Shown in pieces: positions 47,064-56,397 of a stretch of DNA of 64,000 nt. Under the pieces are notes generated by a model that saw nothing but the letters and a program-made list of their open reading frames with translations, was not told the DNA's origin and searched no databases. The position numbers were made by a program, and so were the translations under genes. This DNA is from Candidatus Heimdallarchaeota archaeon (GTDB lineage: Archaea; Asgardarchaeota; Heimdallarchaeia; Hodarchaeales; Hodarchaeaceae): assembly GCA_011364965.1 (NCBI GenBank), contig RDOB01000003.1, forward strand, positions 472,524 through 536,523, written 5' to 3'. Each line of letters starts with the position of its first letter. Position 1 is the stretch's first letter.

Positions 47064-47465
47064 CTATGGGCAGAATTTAACTTCTCGTTGAGAAGCAAGC
47101 CAGAGATCAACTCCAAGTTCCCTCATCTTTTTCATATTATCAATAGTCTTCGCGTGGTTTAGAGCTTGTTTTCCAAATTCAATTAACTTTTCGCAAACAA
47201 AATCCTTACATTCAAAGCAGTAGGTTAATCCTTGGTTAATAGCACAAGATCGAAACGGACAATCAGAAGTCCAGCACCTATCGGCTATACCTCTACACTT
47301 TTCACAAGATACAGAAATGATGCTTGCATCAATATTTTCCTTGAAGAATTTAAGTAATCTATCATGCAGTTCAGGTTCACCATGTGACGCACGATAAATA
47401 TCACAAACAGCACAATTTAGTCCGCAAAAACTGAGATCCCATTCTTTTTTTATATCGTTTTTCAA
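47064..47465 (-). CDS. DUF3795 cysteine-rich protein
   Basis: 133 residues with the DUF3795 pattern: FCGLNCAVCDIYRA at the start, then CEKCRG, CWTSDCPFRSCAINQGLTYCFECKDFVCEKLIEFG. The ten or so cysteines are placed to bind zinc or an iron-sulfur cluster. Such proteins are common in archaea and anaerobic bacteria; their role is not established. It forms a convergent pair with the flavodoxin gene. A related C-terminal Cys pattern appears in the 59268-59636 protein. Confidence 0.85.
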   Translation of the reverse strand: MKNDIKKEWDLSFCGLNCAVCDIYRASHGEPELHDRLLKFFKENIDASIISVSCEKCRGIADRCWTSDCPFRSCAINQGLTYCFECKDFVCEKLIEFGKQALNHAKTIDNMKKMRELGVDLWLASQREVKFCP

Positions 47466-48063
47466 TGTAATTCTCCGTAGTTTGAAAATACTATGGACAT
47501 GAGTTTAACGATTTTTATAATAAAAATATTATTTAATCATAAATTCTAGCTGCTTTTCGAAATAAAGTTGGTTATCTATTAATTTACCTAAAAAAGGTTA
47601 TCAAATAGATTTATTGTTATTCAAAAGCTTTCAAATTTCCGATGATTATTTTTAATGAAAGTCTTAAAAAAGAACTAATACACTACAATTGGAACTTAAT
47701 TTATACATTATATATTTTTGTGCTTCAGGTACGTCCTAAACAGAATGAACGACATTATTCTACCCGTTCAGCAGATCCTACTAAGTATTAGTAAAATAAT
47801 AAATTGCTATTATTTTAGTTTTAATGAAGAATCTCCCATAATCGCAAAAGGAGATCATGAAGCCACGATCACTTTAACTTTACCTTAAAGGTTAATTAGG
47901 TTACTATTTAGGTTCATCAGAGCTAGGAAGAGATACTTTCCAAAACGAAAATAGTGTCTTTCCATTTAAATATGTCTTCTCTTCATTGAATTGGCTCAAT
48001 CCGTAGCAAAATCAAGAAATTTGATCCTAGAGTATTTGGAAAATGAACGATAACCATTGAGGA
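47466..48063. other. Intergenic gap, ~600 bp
   Basis: It contains promoters for the flanking divergent genes, including a TATA-like run near 47700-47718. A 49-codon plus-strand frame (ATG 47641 to TAG 47788) ends in the unusual, less AT-biased LQVRPKQNERHYSTRSADPT, which may be a relic. No RNA gene was recognised. Confidence 0.3.
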
Positions 48064-49722
48064 ATGAAATTGAATAATAAAATGAAATTATTAACAGTAA
48101 CCACAATTAGTATTCTGCTATTAAGCATAAGCATTGTTAGTTGTGGATCTATCCTTGATTCAGGTCAAAATTTGCAACTGCAAGTTAATATTGCAGATTT
48201 TACGTATTCTACCTATCTAGGAGGAGATAATTCGGTTCTTTCAGAAGTTAATATTGAAGATCAGATCAGAGATGTGACCATTGATTCGCAAGAAAACATT
48301 ATTGTCACGGGAAACACTTTATGTGCCAATTTTCCTATTAGAAATGCTTTTCAGGATACTTTTGCTGGTGGCGGGAATGATATTCATGGTGTTGGCGGGG
48401 ATGCCTTCTTGACGAAGTTTGATAAAGAGGGACAGCTTGTGTGGTCTACATTTTTAGGTGGAAGTGGCTTAGATGGAGGGAAATTTGTTAAAGTAATAGA
48501 AAACGATAAGATAATTGTACTAGGGATTACTAAATCAAGTGATTTTCCTACCACTGATGGCGCTTATCAGAAAAACTACTGTAATAACTATGATATGTTT
48601 ATAACAATGTTTTCTTCAAATGGATCAATGATCTATTCAAGTTTTCTAGGTGAGAGTGGAAACGAAGATATATCTGATTTTGAACTTGACTCAGCTGGCA
48701 ATCTAATTATCTCAGGTCTTACTACATCTATTAATTATCCAGTGACGGCAAATGCAGCTCAACCAACTATTGGGGGTGAAACAGACGGTTTTCTCATGCG
48801 TTTATCTCCAAATTGCTCTTCGATCCTATACTCAACTTATTTAGGGGGGATTAATAATGACACGATTAACGAAATTAGTTTAGATGGCCAAAGTAATATT
48901 GTTGTTACAGGATACACTCTGAGCTCAAATTTTCCAGTTACACCCAATGCTTTTCAAAGTTCCATGAATAGCACCCTTAGTGACACCTTTATGGCAATAT
49001 ATAACTCTTCTGGCCAGAAAACCTATGCTACTTACTTTGGAGGTTCAGAATCGGATTATAGCTCAGGAATTGCAATTGATTCAGGAGGAAATATCATTGT
49101 GGGGGGTAGAACCTATTCTACCGATTTTCCTACAATAAATGCCTGGCATGCAAATTATAGTAGTATTATGGTTGATGGATTTGTCACAAAATTCAGTGCA
49201 GATGGCCAAGAACTAATTTTTTCGGGTAATTATGGAGCATCTAGTTGGGATATAATCCATGGTGTATCAATTGATTCTAATGACAATATTATTGTAAGTG
49301 GATATGCAGACATTGATCCAAATGGTTTTCCTATTTTAAATGCATTTCAAGAAGACATCTACGGCCGGTGTGATATTGTCATAATGATGCTTTCTCCAGC
49401 AGGTCAACCATTATTTGGAACTTATTTAGGAGGTAATGAAATAGATCATCCGTGGAATCAATATCTTACTAGTAATAATCTCTATATTGTGGGATTCACG
49501 AAATCCGCTAATTTCTTTACAACTAGCAATGGTTACCAGCAAACGCTCAGAGGAAATCATGATGGATTCCTCTTTAGGTTCGATATAGAAGGATATTTAA
49601 ATGCATTAACAGAATTGGATCCTAGTGCTAGTTTTGATCCATTTTTTCTAGTTATTGTTGGTTTATTCTCCATTTTGGGAATTGGAGTAATTTTTTATAG
49701 AATTTTACGCCGTACGAGTTAG
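48064..49722 (+). CDS. Surface-anchored SBBP-repeat beta-propeller protein
   Basis: 552 residues. An N-terminal signal peptide (MKLLTVTTISILLLSISIV) is followed by about nine SBBP repeats of the form YSTYLGGxxxD, IxIDSxGNIIVxGxT, SxxFPxTxxAFQ and so on, which build a beta-propeller. A C-terminal membrane helix (about 527-547, PFFLVIVGLFSILGIGVIFY) with a basic tail anchors it, so the propeller faces outside. Ligand unknown. Many Asgard and bacterial genomes carry such cell-surface proteins. No neighbour suggests a partner. Confidence 0.88.
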   Translation: MKLNNKMKLLTVTTISILLLSISIVSCGSILDSGQNLQLQVNIADFTYSTYLGGDNSVLSEVNIEDQIRDVTIDSQENIIVTGNTLCANFPIRNAFQDTFAGGGNDIHGVGGDAFLTKFDKEGQLVWSTFLGGSGLDGGKFVKVIENDKIIVLGITKSSDFPTTDGAYQKNYCNNYDMFITMFSSNGSMIYSSFLGESGNEDISDFELDSAGNLIISGLTTSINYPVTANAAQPTIGGETDGFLMRLSPNCSSILYSTYLGGINNDTINEISLDGQSNIVVTGYTLSSNFPVTPNAFQSSMNSTLSDTFMAIYNSSGQKTYATYFGGSESDYSSGIAIDSGGNIIVGGRTYSTDFPTINAWHANYSSIMVDGFVTKFSADGQELIFSGNYGASSWDIIHGVSIDSNDNIIVSGYADIDPNGFPILNAFQEDIYGRCDIVIMMLSPAGQPLFGTYLGGNEIDHPWNQYLTSNNLYIVGFTKSANFFTTSNGYQQTLRGNHDGFLFRFDIEGYLNALTELDPSASFDPFFLVIVGLFSILGIGVIFYRILRRTS

Positions 49723-49886
49723 TTAAAATCAGTAAAAATCTACGATTTGATAATCAACCCCTCCTGTTCTAAAAGGGAAGCAGCAGAGTATATAAGGTTT
49801 CTTTTTGGTGAAACATTAAACAACCTACAAACACTACATATAACTAAAATATGGATTTGCATACTCCAATATCAAAAAATTAGTAT

Positions 49887-50852
49887 TTATGGAACAACTC
49901 CAAATCCTAAAACTACGCCATTAAATTCAGTAACTGAAACATCCTTAAGTCCCACTGTGGTTAGGTCATGAAAAATCTCATCTTTTGATATATTTGCTAT
50001 TAACGGGTTTGAAGCAACCAATTCAATAAATGAATCAATAATGAAATGATTAACTTTTGGGGGGATGGAAAATGAGGCAACTATTACTAATCCTGCTGAT
50101 TTAGTAACCCGAACAGCTTCTTTAAGAAGCTCTGTGGAACTCAAATTAAAAAATTCCTTTCTTTTTTGGTAGGATGTTAAATAACAGGCATCAAAGTCCT
50201 TATCTGGCTCTCTAACTTTTCCACTGAGAATCTTTGTTTGATGTATTTCAGATGAATACGGTAGAACATATTTCTGAAAAGAATCATTCGCTGCAACAAC
50301 ATGGATGTGTTTTGCATAACGTTCAATAATCGGATACGCATGTACGTCCAAAGAAGCTTCCTGGCTAATAACAAGGATAGAATCAACCTCTTGAGTCACT
50401 CCAAGCTGATTAATAATAAAAGAAGCAATTTCAGGGAAAAATGAACGAAAATTAAAACCAGTAAAAGAAAATAAGGAGCCAATCTGTTTAAAAGCATTAT
50501 CTGATTTTGGAGTCAGATGAACAAGTGATATATTTCCCATAGAGTCAGCAGAGAATTCAAGGAATCCCTTTCTTTCAAGCTTGTTTAAGCTGTTGTAAAA
50601 ACTAGAAGCTGAGATTCTTTTCTGGGGAGAAAGGTATGAATTTATACTTTGTAGAACAGTATAACGTACAGTTCCTTCAGGAAAGGCCGATATCATGAGT
50701 AATATAAAAACTTGAGATATAGATAAATCAATCACATCATCAAAGCCTGTAAAAGTATCAATTGATGAACTATTATTAGAATTTCCCGTGTTTTGGTTTC
50801 GTTTGTCTGAGAACAAATAATTTCTTCTCCATAATTGAATCAGTTGAATCAC
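49887..50852 (-). CDS. Winged-helix domain fused to a methyltransferase-like Rossmann domain
   Basis: 321 residues, GTG start. Residues ~45-125 form a PadR-like winged helix (SQVFILLMISAFPEG..., ISASSFYNSLNKLERKGFLEF, wing ADSMGNISLVHLT). Residues ~150-320 follow the order of a class I SAM methyltransferase, with DSILVISQEASLDVHAYPII in place of motif I, DFDACYLTSYQ for motif III and AVRVTKSAGLVIVASFS for the post-III strand. The glycine-rich loop is absent, so SAM binding or methylation is uncertain; it could be a SAM- or ligand-responsive repressor. It is divergent from the ATC-hydrolase-like gene, with three identical-type palindromes between. Confidence 0.7.
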   Translation of the reverse strand: MIQLIQLWRRNYLFSDKRNQNTGNSNNSSSIDTFTGFDDVIDLSISQVFILLMISAFPEGTVRYTVLQSINSYLSPQKRISASSFYNSLNKLERKGFLEFSADSMGNISLVHLTPKSDNAFKQIGSLFSFTGFNFRSFFPEIASFIINQLGVTQEVDSILVISQEASLDVHAYPIIERYAKHIHVVAANDSFQKYVLPYSSEIHQTKILSGKVREPDKDFDACYLTSYQKRKEFFNLSSTELLKEAVRVTKSAGLVIVASFSIPPKVNHFIIDSFIELVASNPLIANISKDEIFHDLTTVGLKDVSVTEFNGVVLGFGVVP

Positions 50853-50909
50853 GATTCATTTACTTATAGTCTAATAATGTATGGTCAATAGTTTATCTTT
50901 TTTATAGAT

Positions 50910-51008
50910 TTCCAATTCTGGAAAATATAATTTTAAATTAAATTTTATTTATTTTAGAATTCCTTTATTTAAATTCCAAATTTAGAATCATTAATTCCAT
51001 AATTGGAA
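50910..51008. promoter_or_regulatory. Three TTCCA-N4-TGGAA operator sites in a divergent promoter region
   Basis: The palindrome occurs at 50910-50923 (TTCCAATTCTGGAA), 50974-50987 (TTCCAAATTTAGAA, one mismatch) and 50995-51008 (TTCCATAATTGGAA). Read toward its own gene, each outer copy fits TTCCANAATTGGAA and is followed almost at once by a TATA-like element: TCTATAAAAAAG before the winged-helix gene, CCTTTTTAAGG before the ATC-hydrolase-like gene. Centres are 64 and 21 bp apart; 21 bp is two helical turns. Binding at the outer sites would block TBP/TFB on both sides. Confidence 0.7.
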
Positions 51009-51122
51009 AACCTTTTTAAGGATTTATTATCTTCTCTCAAAATCGCTGATAGCAATTCATGAATCATGATCTTGATCATTTATAATGAAATCAGTCTTTT
51101 AAAACACAAGATGTGATGAATT

Positions 51123-51827
51123 ATGATAAAAACAATATTTAAAAAATTTATTCGGAAAAAAGCATGGGGAACTCACAAAAAAGCCATAACTCAGGTATTA
51201 ATACCGAGATGCAGACGGGATGGAGTACCAGAGTACGGTCGTTTCACTTACAAAGATATAGAACGGATAATATTCCAAACAGAATCGAATATTAGAGAGT
51301 TAATGTCTTATTTCAAAAACCTTGATAATATTGGTAATTATATGATGCAATATGCTGGATTAATATATTTAGCTATATATAGAGCTCTAAAAGATGAGAA
51401 CATAGATTCTACTTATGCTATGAATCTAATTGGGGATATTCAATGGCAATATCGTATGAATAGTAATGGTTTATTTCCTATACTTGATCCGTTAAGACTG
51501 AAATTAGCCAAATTTAGAGCAAAAAGCCCAATAGATTTTCTGGGAAAACGTCTTGAAGACGCGTTGAAATACCCATATACCGAACCAGGCTATAAAGCAA
51601 AACTTTACAAAGATAAGGATGTATATTGTATGAATCTCTATTCATGTACGGTTTTTGATTTCTATAAACAATTCGGACAGGAAGAGATAACCTTGTTCAG
51701 AAGAACTTGGTGTACCTATGATTTTGCAGTTGCAGAATATCTTGTTGAGGGTGGAAAATATGAAAGAGAACATACACTCTCCGATGGGGATGAGGTATGT
51801 GATATGAAATTTTTTATTGGAAAGTAA
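51123..51827 (+). CDS. L-2-amino-thiazoline-4-carboxylate hydrolase-like protein
   Basis: 234 residues resembling the ATC-hydrolase family: a helical first half, then YCMNLYSCTVFDFYKQFGQEE, FRRTWCTYDFAVAEYLVEGG, and the ending YEREHTLSDGDEVCDMKFF, which matches the family's RTxTLAxGDxxCDFxF. The conserved cysteines (about 189, 206, 227) are present. In bacteria the named enzyme opens a thiazoline ring to give N-carbamoyl-cysteine, but most members are uncharacterised and may simply bind a small molecule. It appears to be controlled together with the divergent winged-helix gene through shared palindromes. Confidence 0.75.
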   Translation: MIKTIFKKFIRKKAWGTHKKAITQVLIPRCRRDGVPEYGRFTYKDIERIIFQTESNIRELMSYFKNLDNIGNYMMQYAGLIYLAIYRALKDENIDSTYAMNLIGDIQWQYRMNSNGLFPILDPLRLKLAKFRAKSPIDFLGKRLEDALKYPYTEPGYKAKLYKDKDVYCMNLYSCTVFDFYKQFGQEEITLFRRTWCTYDFAVAEYLVEGGKYEREHTLSDGDEVCDMKFFIGK

Positions 51828-51921
51828 ATCCATTTTCGCTCCAATTAAGTAAATAGTATGTCTAAAAGCTCTAAAATCAAAGGAAAATATAATTAATTAT
51901 AGATTCAGTAATTCACCTGAC

Positions 51922-54900
51922 TCAAGTGTCAACTGTTTTTCTATTCTTTTCGGCCTCAGCATAAAAGAATGGATCAGAAGCTGTGTGAGGATCAAGCGCT
52001 GACTTAATGCGGGACAACCAAATGTGGTAATTCCCACATGCAGGACCGAACTTTTGATTTGCTTCTACACCAAATGCTGCAATGGGAACACCCAAAGCTT
52101 TATCAATTGTATCGGAAATTCCTCTTTCTACCAATTCACGTGTTGCTATTGATGATTCAGGATTTCCAGGATTATACAAAATGATTCCTTCAAGATAACC
52201 TAAATGACCGCTTTCAAATGTTCCCCCTGAGCCCAAATCACCTCCATCATCAAGAATTAACCCTTGTTTAATATAGGGCTGCTTAATTTTAGCTACATAC
52301 TCTGCTTGAGCATGAGCTAGATCCCAAGTATCGAATGCACCAAGCATAGTTGCCATGCCCTGAGATGGACGAAACGCAGCTTGAGTATTGTTTGCATTGC
52401 GGAATAACAACCAGAAAAGTGTTGATTGCTTTTCACGTCTAAGTTTCTGCCAAAGCGGGAAATGTGGAATCCAATCCTGTAAGGGGCGAAATATGCGTAA
52501 GGGAAACAGTGGATCGGGAATAGGTTTGGTTAATAACCCCGTAAGTTTTAAAAACCATGGACGAAGAGGTAAGTTCATTGGAACGACAACTCCACCTGTT
52601 TCACGCCGAATTTGCTTTAACGCCTTCATTTTCCAGGCAAATTCCCCGTCTGAAGCCGAGAAAATGGCTGTACTGATAATATTGTTAGCAATTTTTTGGA
52701 AGATTCCACTCTCTAATGCAGTTTTTAATTCCTCATTCGTATCTGTCAATCCTAAGGCAGTAAAAAACATCGCTGTACGGAATTCACCAAAATTGAGTTC
52801 CGCTTCACCCATTTTGTAACCAGCATCTTTTTCAGCTTCTCGTGATGGGAATGCAATTGCATTCATGGCGCAGCGTGGTGGTACTTTCTTTAAAACGTAT
52901 TTAGGAGATTTTCCTTCTACCTCCCACTCTCGCGGGCCATCCCACTTATACAGCTTGATGGCACAGCGTGTAAACACACCTAATCCTCCTAATGTTCCCT
53001 GAAATCCACGAACAATTCCACGCATTGATGGTCCAGGTCCATCAGCTGAAAACCAACCACATCCTGCTCCTGCACTCCCAAGGATGATAACTTCTCCCGT
53101 TGGCAAGACCCACTCCAATCCTAGCAGATTTCGACCAGAGAAACTTGTAGCTGCGCCTGAAACTCCGTAACCCCAAGAAGCTGCGTGTGATGCTAGTAAA
53201 GAATGATTTGCACCTGAGGAAACAATATGACACGTTAATCCGTCCTTTATAATATTTGTCTGCAAGTCAGTAGCTCGGACATATGGTTCTATGACTGCAA
53301 TTTGGTTCTGGATATCAATCTCGATAGTTTGATTCATACGTTTTAAATCGAGAATAATTACGTTTTCATTCGATGCAGCCGCGGCAGCGTGAAACCCAGT
53401 TGAGATTGGTTTTGCCATGAAGCGGCTGTTAGAGCAAAATTTCATGATTTCCTGAACTTCAGAAGTAGTTTTGGGCATAACCACAGCTGCTGGACGTGGA
53501 AGCCACAAGGATCCATCCTTATTAATAGTTTCGGGATTCATATAGTAAGCATAAGTATCAAGAACGCAAGGAGCAGTAGATACCCATTTTTTTCCAACAA
53601 TTTCCTCTAGTTCTGAAATATCTCTCTCTTTGTGTATAGATACGGGTGTTTTTCGCCTTTCTGGTATATTAAACCACTTTCCTCGCTGTAATACATTTTT
53701 TGGATCGAAAATGGCCTTGATGGTTTCAACTAGTCGTGTATTGCTGGGATTTTGGTCCCAGACTAATTCTGAAGCAGAACCATAAGGTCTACTAAAGAAT
53801 GCGCCAGCTGCCATTAACTGCCTCGTAGCATTTTTTTCGAGTTTCTGCAGCTGCTTTACATGTTGGGAGGAGGTTGGATCATAAGGAATGAGTAATTCAA
53901 TATGACATGCGTGGTTCTGAACCATTGGTTGAATATAAATGCCAATTTCTGAATTACTGATACCTAGCTCACTTGCTAGTTCCGCAAAGACTGTTAAAAA
54001 CCCAGGTACACGATTTAGTGTCGATTGGAAGATAATAGACAGGCAACCACCACGCAAAGTGTCACGCCAATCCTTAACACCACAAGTTTGAGTAGCTTTT
54101 TCAAATAACTTTACTGCAGAGAGATCTCCAATGCAAGGTTCGAGCTGTAAGTTATTCGGATAAGCAATTTGTTCAATATCGTGTTTATGGTAAACTAGCC
54201 GTTCTTGAGGTAACCTCTCGAATCCAGCTATACTTTGAAGACATATAAACTCAGGTAGAGAACTCCTAAAGTCATTGAATTCTTGGATGCTCTCAGCTGA
54301 CATTAAAAGTGAGGCAGCTGTACGATTCAGAATAAATGATTGCTCTCCGAGTAACCCTCGTTGCACAGCATAAACATAATCAAATAAATCTGTTAATTGT
54401 TCAGCTCCAACTAAATAATGTTCCTGTATAGTGGGGAGGATCTCAGTTCGAAGTGTTATCCAGGTAACAATGCCAAAGGTACCTTGAGATCCCATTACTA
54501 CACGATGAAAATCGGTTTGTGATGGACCTGACGGATATTTCTGAGCACCTCCAGAATGGCGTTGCTGTTCGATACTTCCAGGCCCTCCTGCAGCTCCTGT
54601 TCGAAATCGTTCCCCACTACCAAAAAAGAACTCAGTACTCCCGACAGGATCCCCACTATCCCATTGTTTATTTGCCCAAGTGCTCGGTTCTCTGTCCATT
54701 ACTGCAGCTAGTACGCTTTTTCCATCTCGAGGTGCTAGAGGCATAGGAATGGTCATTCCATGGGACAGCAGTGTATTCTTAAGTTGTTTATAGGTTACTC
54801 CAGGCTCCACACGACAAACACGGTTACGGCGATCGATTAAATCTATCTTTTTCCAGTGAGACAAATCCACCTGAATATGGCGTTCTTGATTTATGATTCC

Positions 54901-55137
54901 TCCTTTGCGGTGTTTACCTGTGGAGGATGTAACAGTCAAGTTAAGATCACGTTCGTTAGCAAAGTGGATAATATTACCTAGCTCATCAATATTCTCAGGT
55001 CGTACAATACAGATAGGAGAATAGCCCAGCTCTTGTAATCCGTACATGGTTGTACAGCATAAATCCTCTGGATTTGCGTTCAAGGTACCAGCAGGCATTA
55101 TTTTTCTCAATTGTGTAATGAAATCAGATTGTTTCAT
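51922..55137 (-). CDS. Double FAD-linked oxidase (two GlcD-like modules in one chain)
   Basis: 1071 residues. Module 1 (1-490) is a complete FAD-linked oxidase: ICIVRPENIDELGNII, EPGVTYKQL (111-119), MGSQGTFGIV (215-224) and the usual ending DPKNVLQRGKW (478-488). Module 2 (about 520-1071) repeats the PCMH-type domain: RPAAVVMPKTTSEVQEI, NQIAVIEPYVRATDLQ, ASWGYGVSGAATSFSGRNLL, GFQGTLGGLGVFTR. Lactate, glycolate or another hydroxy-acid is a likely substrate class. It starts 4 bp after the CCG iron-sulfur gene, which should take its electrons. The DNA is GC-richer (30 of 60 at 53041-53100). Start ATG. I know no characterised double enzyme of this kind. Confidence 0.85.
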   Translation of the reverse strand: MKQSDFITQLRKIMPAGTLNANPEDLCCTTMYGLQELGYSPICIVRPENIDELGNIIHFANERDLNLTVTSSTGKHRKGGIINQERHIQVDLSHWKKIDLIDRRNRVCRVEPGVTYKQLKNTLLSHGMTIPMPLAPRDGKSVLAAVMDREPSTWANKQWDSGDPVGSTEFFFGSGERFRTGAAGGPGSIEQQRHSGGAQKYPSGPSQTDFHRVVMGSQGTFGIVTWITLRTEILPTIQEHYLVGAEQLTDLFDYVYAVQRGLLGEQSFILNRTAASLLMSAESIQEFNDFRSSLPEFICLQSIAGFERLPQERLVYHKHDIEQIAYPNNLQLEPCIGDLSAVKLFEKATQTCGVKDWRDTLRGGCLSIIFQSTLNRVPGFLTVFAELASELGISNSEIGIYIQPMVQNHACHIELLIPYDPTSSQHVKQLQKLEKNATRQLMAAGAFFSRPYGSASELVWDQNPSNTRLVETIKAIFDPKNVLQRGKWFNIPERRKTPVSIHKERDISELEEIVGKKWVSTAPCVLDTYAYYMNPETINKDGSLWLPRPAAVVMPKTTSEVQEIMKFCSNSRFMAKPISTGFHAAAAASNENVIILDLKRMNQTIEIDIQNQIAVIEPYVRATDLQTNIIKDGLTCHIVSSGANHSLLASHAASWGYGVSGAATSFSGRNLLGLEWVLPTGEVIILGSAGAGCGWFSADGPGPSMRGIVRGFQGTLGGLGVFTRCAIKLYKWDGPREWEVEGKSPKYVLKKVPPRCAMNAIAFPSREAEKDAGYKMGEAELNFGEFRTAMFFTALGLTDTNEELKTALESGIFQKIANNIISTAIFSASDGEFAWKMKALKQIRRETGGVVVPMNLPLRPWFLKLTGLLTKPIPDPLFPLRIFRPLQDWIPHFPLWQKLRREKQSTLFWLLFRNANNTQAAFRPSQGMATMLGAFDTWDLAHAQAEYVAKIKQPYIKQGLILDDGGDLGSGGTFESGHLGYLEGIILYNPGNPESSIATRELVERGISDTIDKALGVPIAAFGVEANQKFGPACGNYHIWLSRIKSALDPHTASDPFFYAEAEKNRKTVDT

Positions 55138-55141
55138 TGTA

Positions 55142-56386
55142 TTATTCCAGTCCTACGGCTTCATATACTAGATCTACTAGATCTACTACTGGTAGAGTTA
55201 CTTCTTCCTGCCAGCGACTTAGGTTGTGTCTACAGTGCTGACAACAAGTAACTAACATTTCTGCATTCACATCACGAGCTTCATCGAGGCGATGGATGGC
55301 TGCCGATCGGGATACATTAGGGTGGGCATCTGGAACTCCCCCTCCTCCACCACAGCAGTATGAATGCTCTCGGATTCGGTACATCTCAACAAATTTTATT
55401 CCAGGAATCTTTCGTAAGACTTTCCTAGGTGCATCAAAAACACCATTCACCCCATAGTTTATTGATTTTGGCGGTTTAAAGTAACGCATTACTCCGTGAG
55501 TTTGGAGTTCTTCTCCATCCCATTTCTGAATTGGTTCACTTTGTCGTCCCAAATAACATGGATCATGATAAGTTATTTGTTGTTGGATGGGATAAGTTAA
55601 TTGCAGCTTCCTTTTTTGGAGGAGTGTTAGGAGAAACTCGCTGACATGTAAAACCTTCGCTTTAATTAAAAAGCCGTAACGGGGATATTTGGAGCGAAAC
55701 ATGCCCAAATCTTCCCCGCACAAGGTGATTATGATCTCCACTGCAGTTTTATTAAGTTGATCGGTTACCTCTTGAGCTTGTTTGATAAATTCCTCTCTAT
55801 GCCCTGTCCAATAGGCTTCAATCCCACTATCTGGTTCATTCCCCTCCAAAATACCGAAATCAACTTGAGAATGCTGAAGTAATAGAGCTAATTTTCGTGC
55901 GGAAGAAGCATGATGCAAATTATAGTTCGCATCGCTTCCCACATAGAGTAACACCTTGGATCTTTCTTTAGGGAGAATTTTAAGATTTAACCCCATCGCC
56001 CAATGAGAAATTGGGATTTTTTCTGGTCTTTGTTCAAGATCTAGACCAGATTCAACTATATGTTCTTTTAGTGCCATGATGACTTCCTGTCGTTCAGCAG
56101 TCATTATAAATTTGCAAGAGACATCACATGCCCCACAGGTAGTACACGCGGAAAGGATTTGGGCTAGATCATTATCAACTTCGATCCGACCATCAAGTAA
56201 TGCCAATGCCATGACTTGGATCCCCCCTCCTGAATAAGCATGAAAATGATACTCATCAACTGGAGGACAAGCACTAATAAATTTTGTAGTTTTCTGAATA
56301 GTAGGCATAGGTACGAGTTTACATAAACTACAGCGCACACATTTTTTCATATCCTCTCGTAGGGTTTCCAATCGTTCCAAACTCAT
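55142..56386 (-). CDS. Iron-sulfur CCG-domain oxidoreductase subunit (GlpC/HdrD-like)
   Basis: 414 residues. The N-terminus has two cluster-binding sites, CVRCSLC (16-22) with a later CP, and CTTCGACDVSC (about 91-101). The C-terminal half carries two CCG domains: ITYHDPCYLGRQSE with HSYCCGGGGG, and VTCCQHCRHNL. This is the build of GlpC, LutA/GlcF and HdrD, which pass electrons from an FAD oxidase to a quinone or other carrier. It lies between the double FAD oxidase (4 bp) and the CrtC-like gene (11 bp), so the three form an operon and probably a complex. Confidence 0.9.
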   Translation of the reverse strand: MSLERLETLREDMKKCVRCSLCKLVPMPTIQKTTKFISACPPVDEYHFHAYSGGGIQVMALALLDGRIEVDNDLAQILSACTTCGACDVSCKFIMTAERQEVIMALKEHIVESGLDLEQRPEKIPISHWAMGLNLKILPKERSKVLLYVGSDANYNLHHASSARKLALLLQHSQVDFGILEGNEPDSGIEAYWTGHREEFIKQAQEVTDQLNKTAVEIIITLCGEDLGMFRSKYPRYGFLIKAKVLHVSEFLLTLLQKRKLQLTYPIQQQITYHDPCYLGRQSEPIQKWDGEELQTHGVMRYFKPPKSINYGVNGVFDAPRKVLRKIPGIKFVEMYRIREHSYCCGGGGGVPDAHPNVSRSAAIHRLDEARDVNAEMLVTCCQHCRHNLSRWQEEVTLPVVDLVDLVYEAVGLE

Positions 56387-56397
56387 ATTAGTTCCTC

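Noticed and set aside
49747-49971. Plus-strand 74-codon frame with a TATA-like GAGTATATAAGG inside it
   Set aside because: It overlaps the 3' end of the winged-helix/methyltransferase gene on the other strand, has no motif, and the TATA-like run is inside the frame rather than before it.
52388-52819. Long plus-strand frame opposite the double FAD oxidase
   Set aside because: It is antisense to strongly conserved oxidase sequence and follows from its codon usage; no independent motif.
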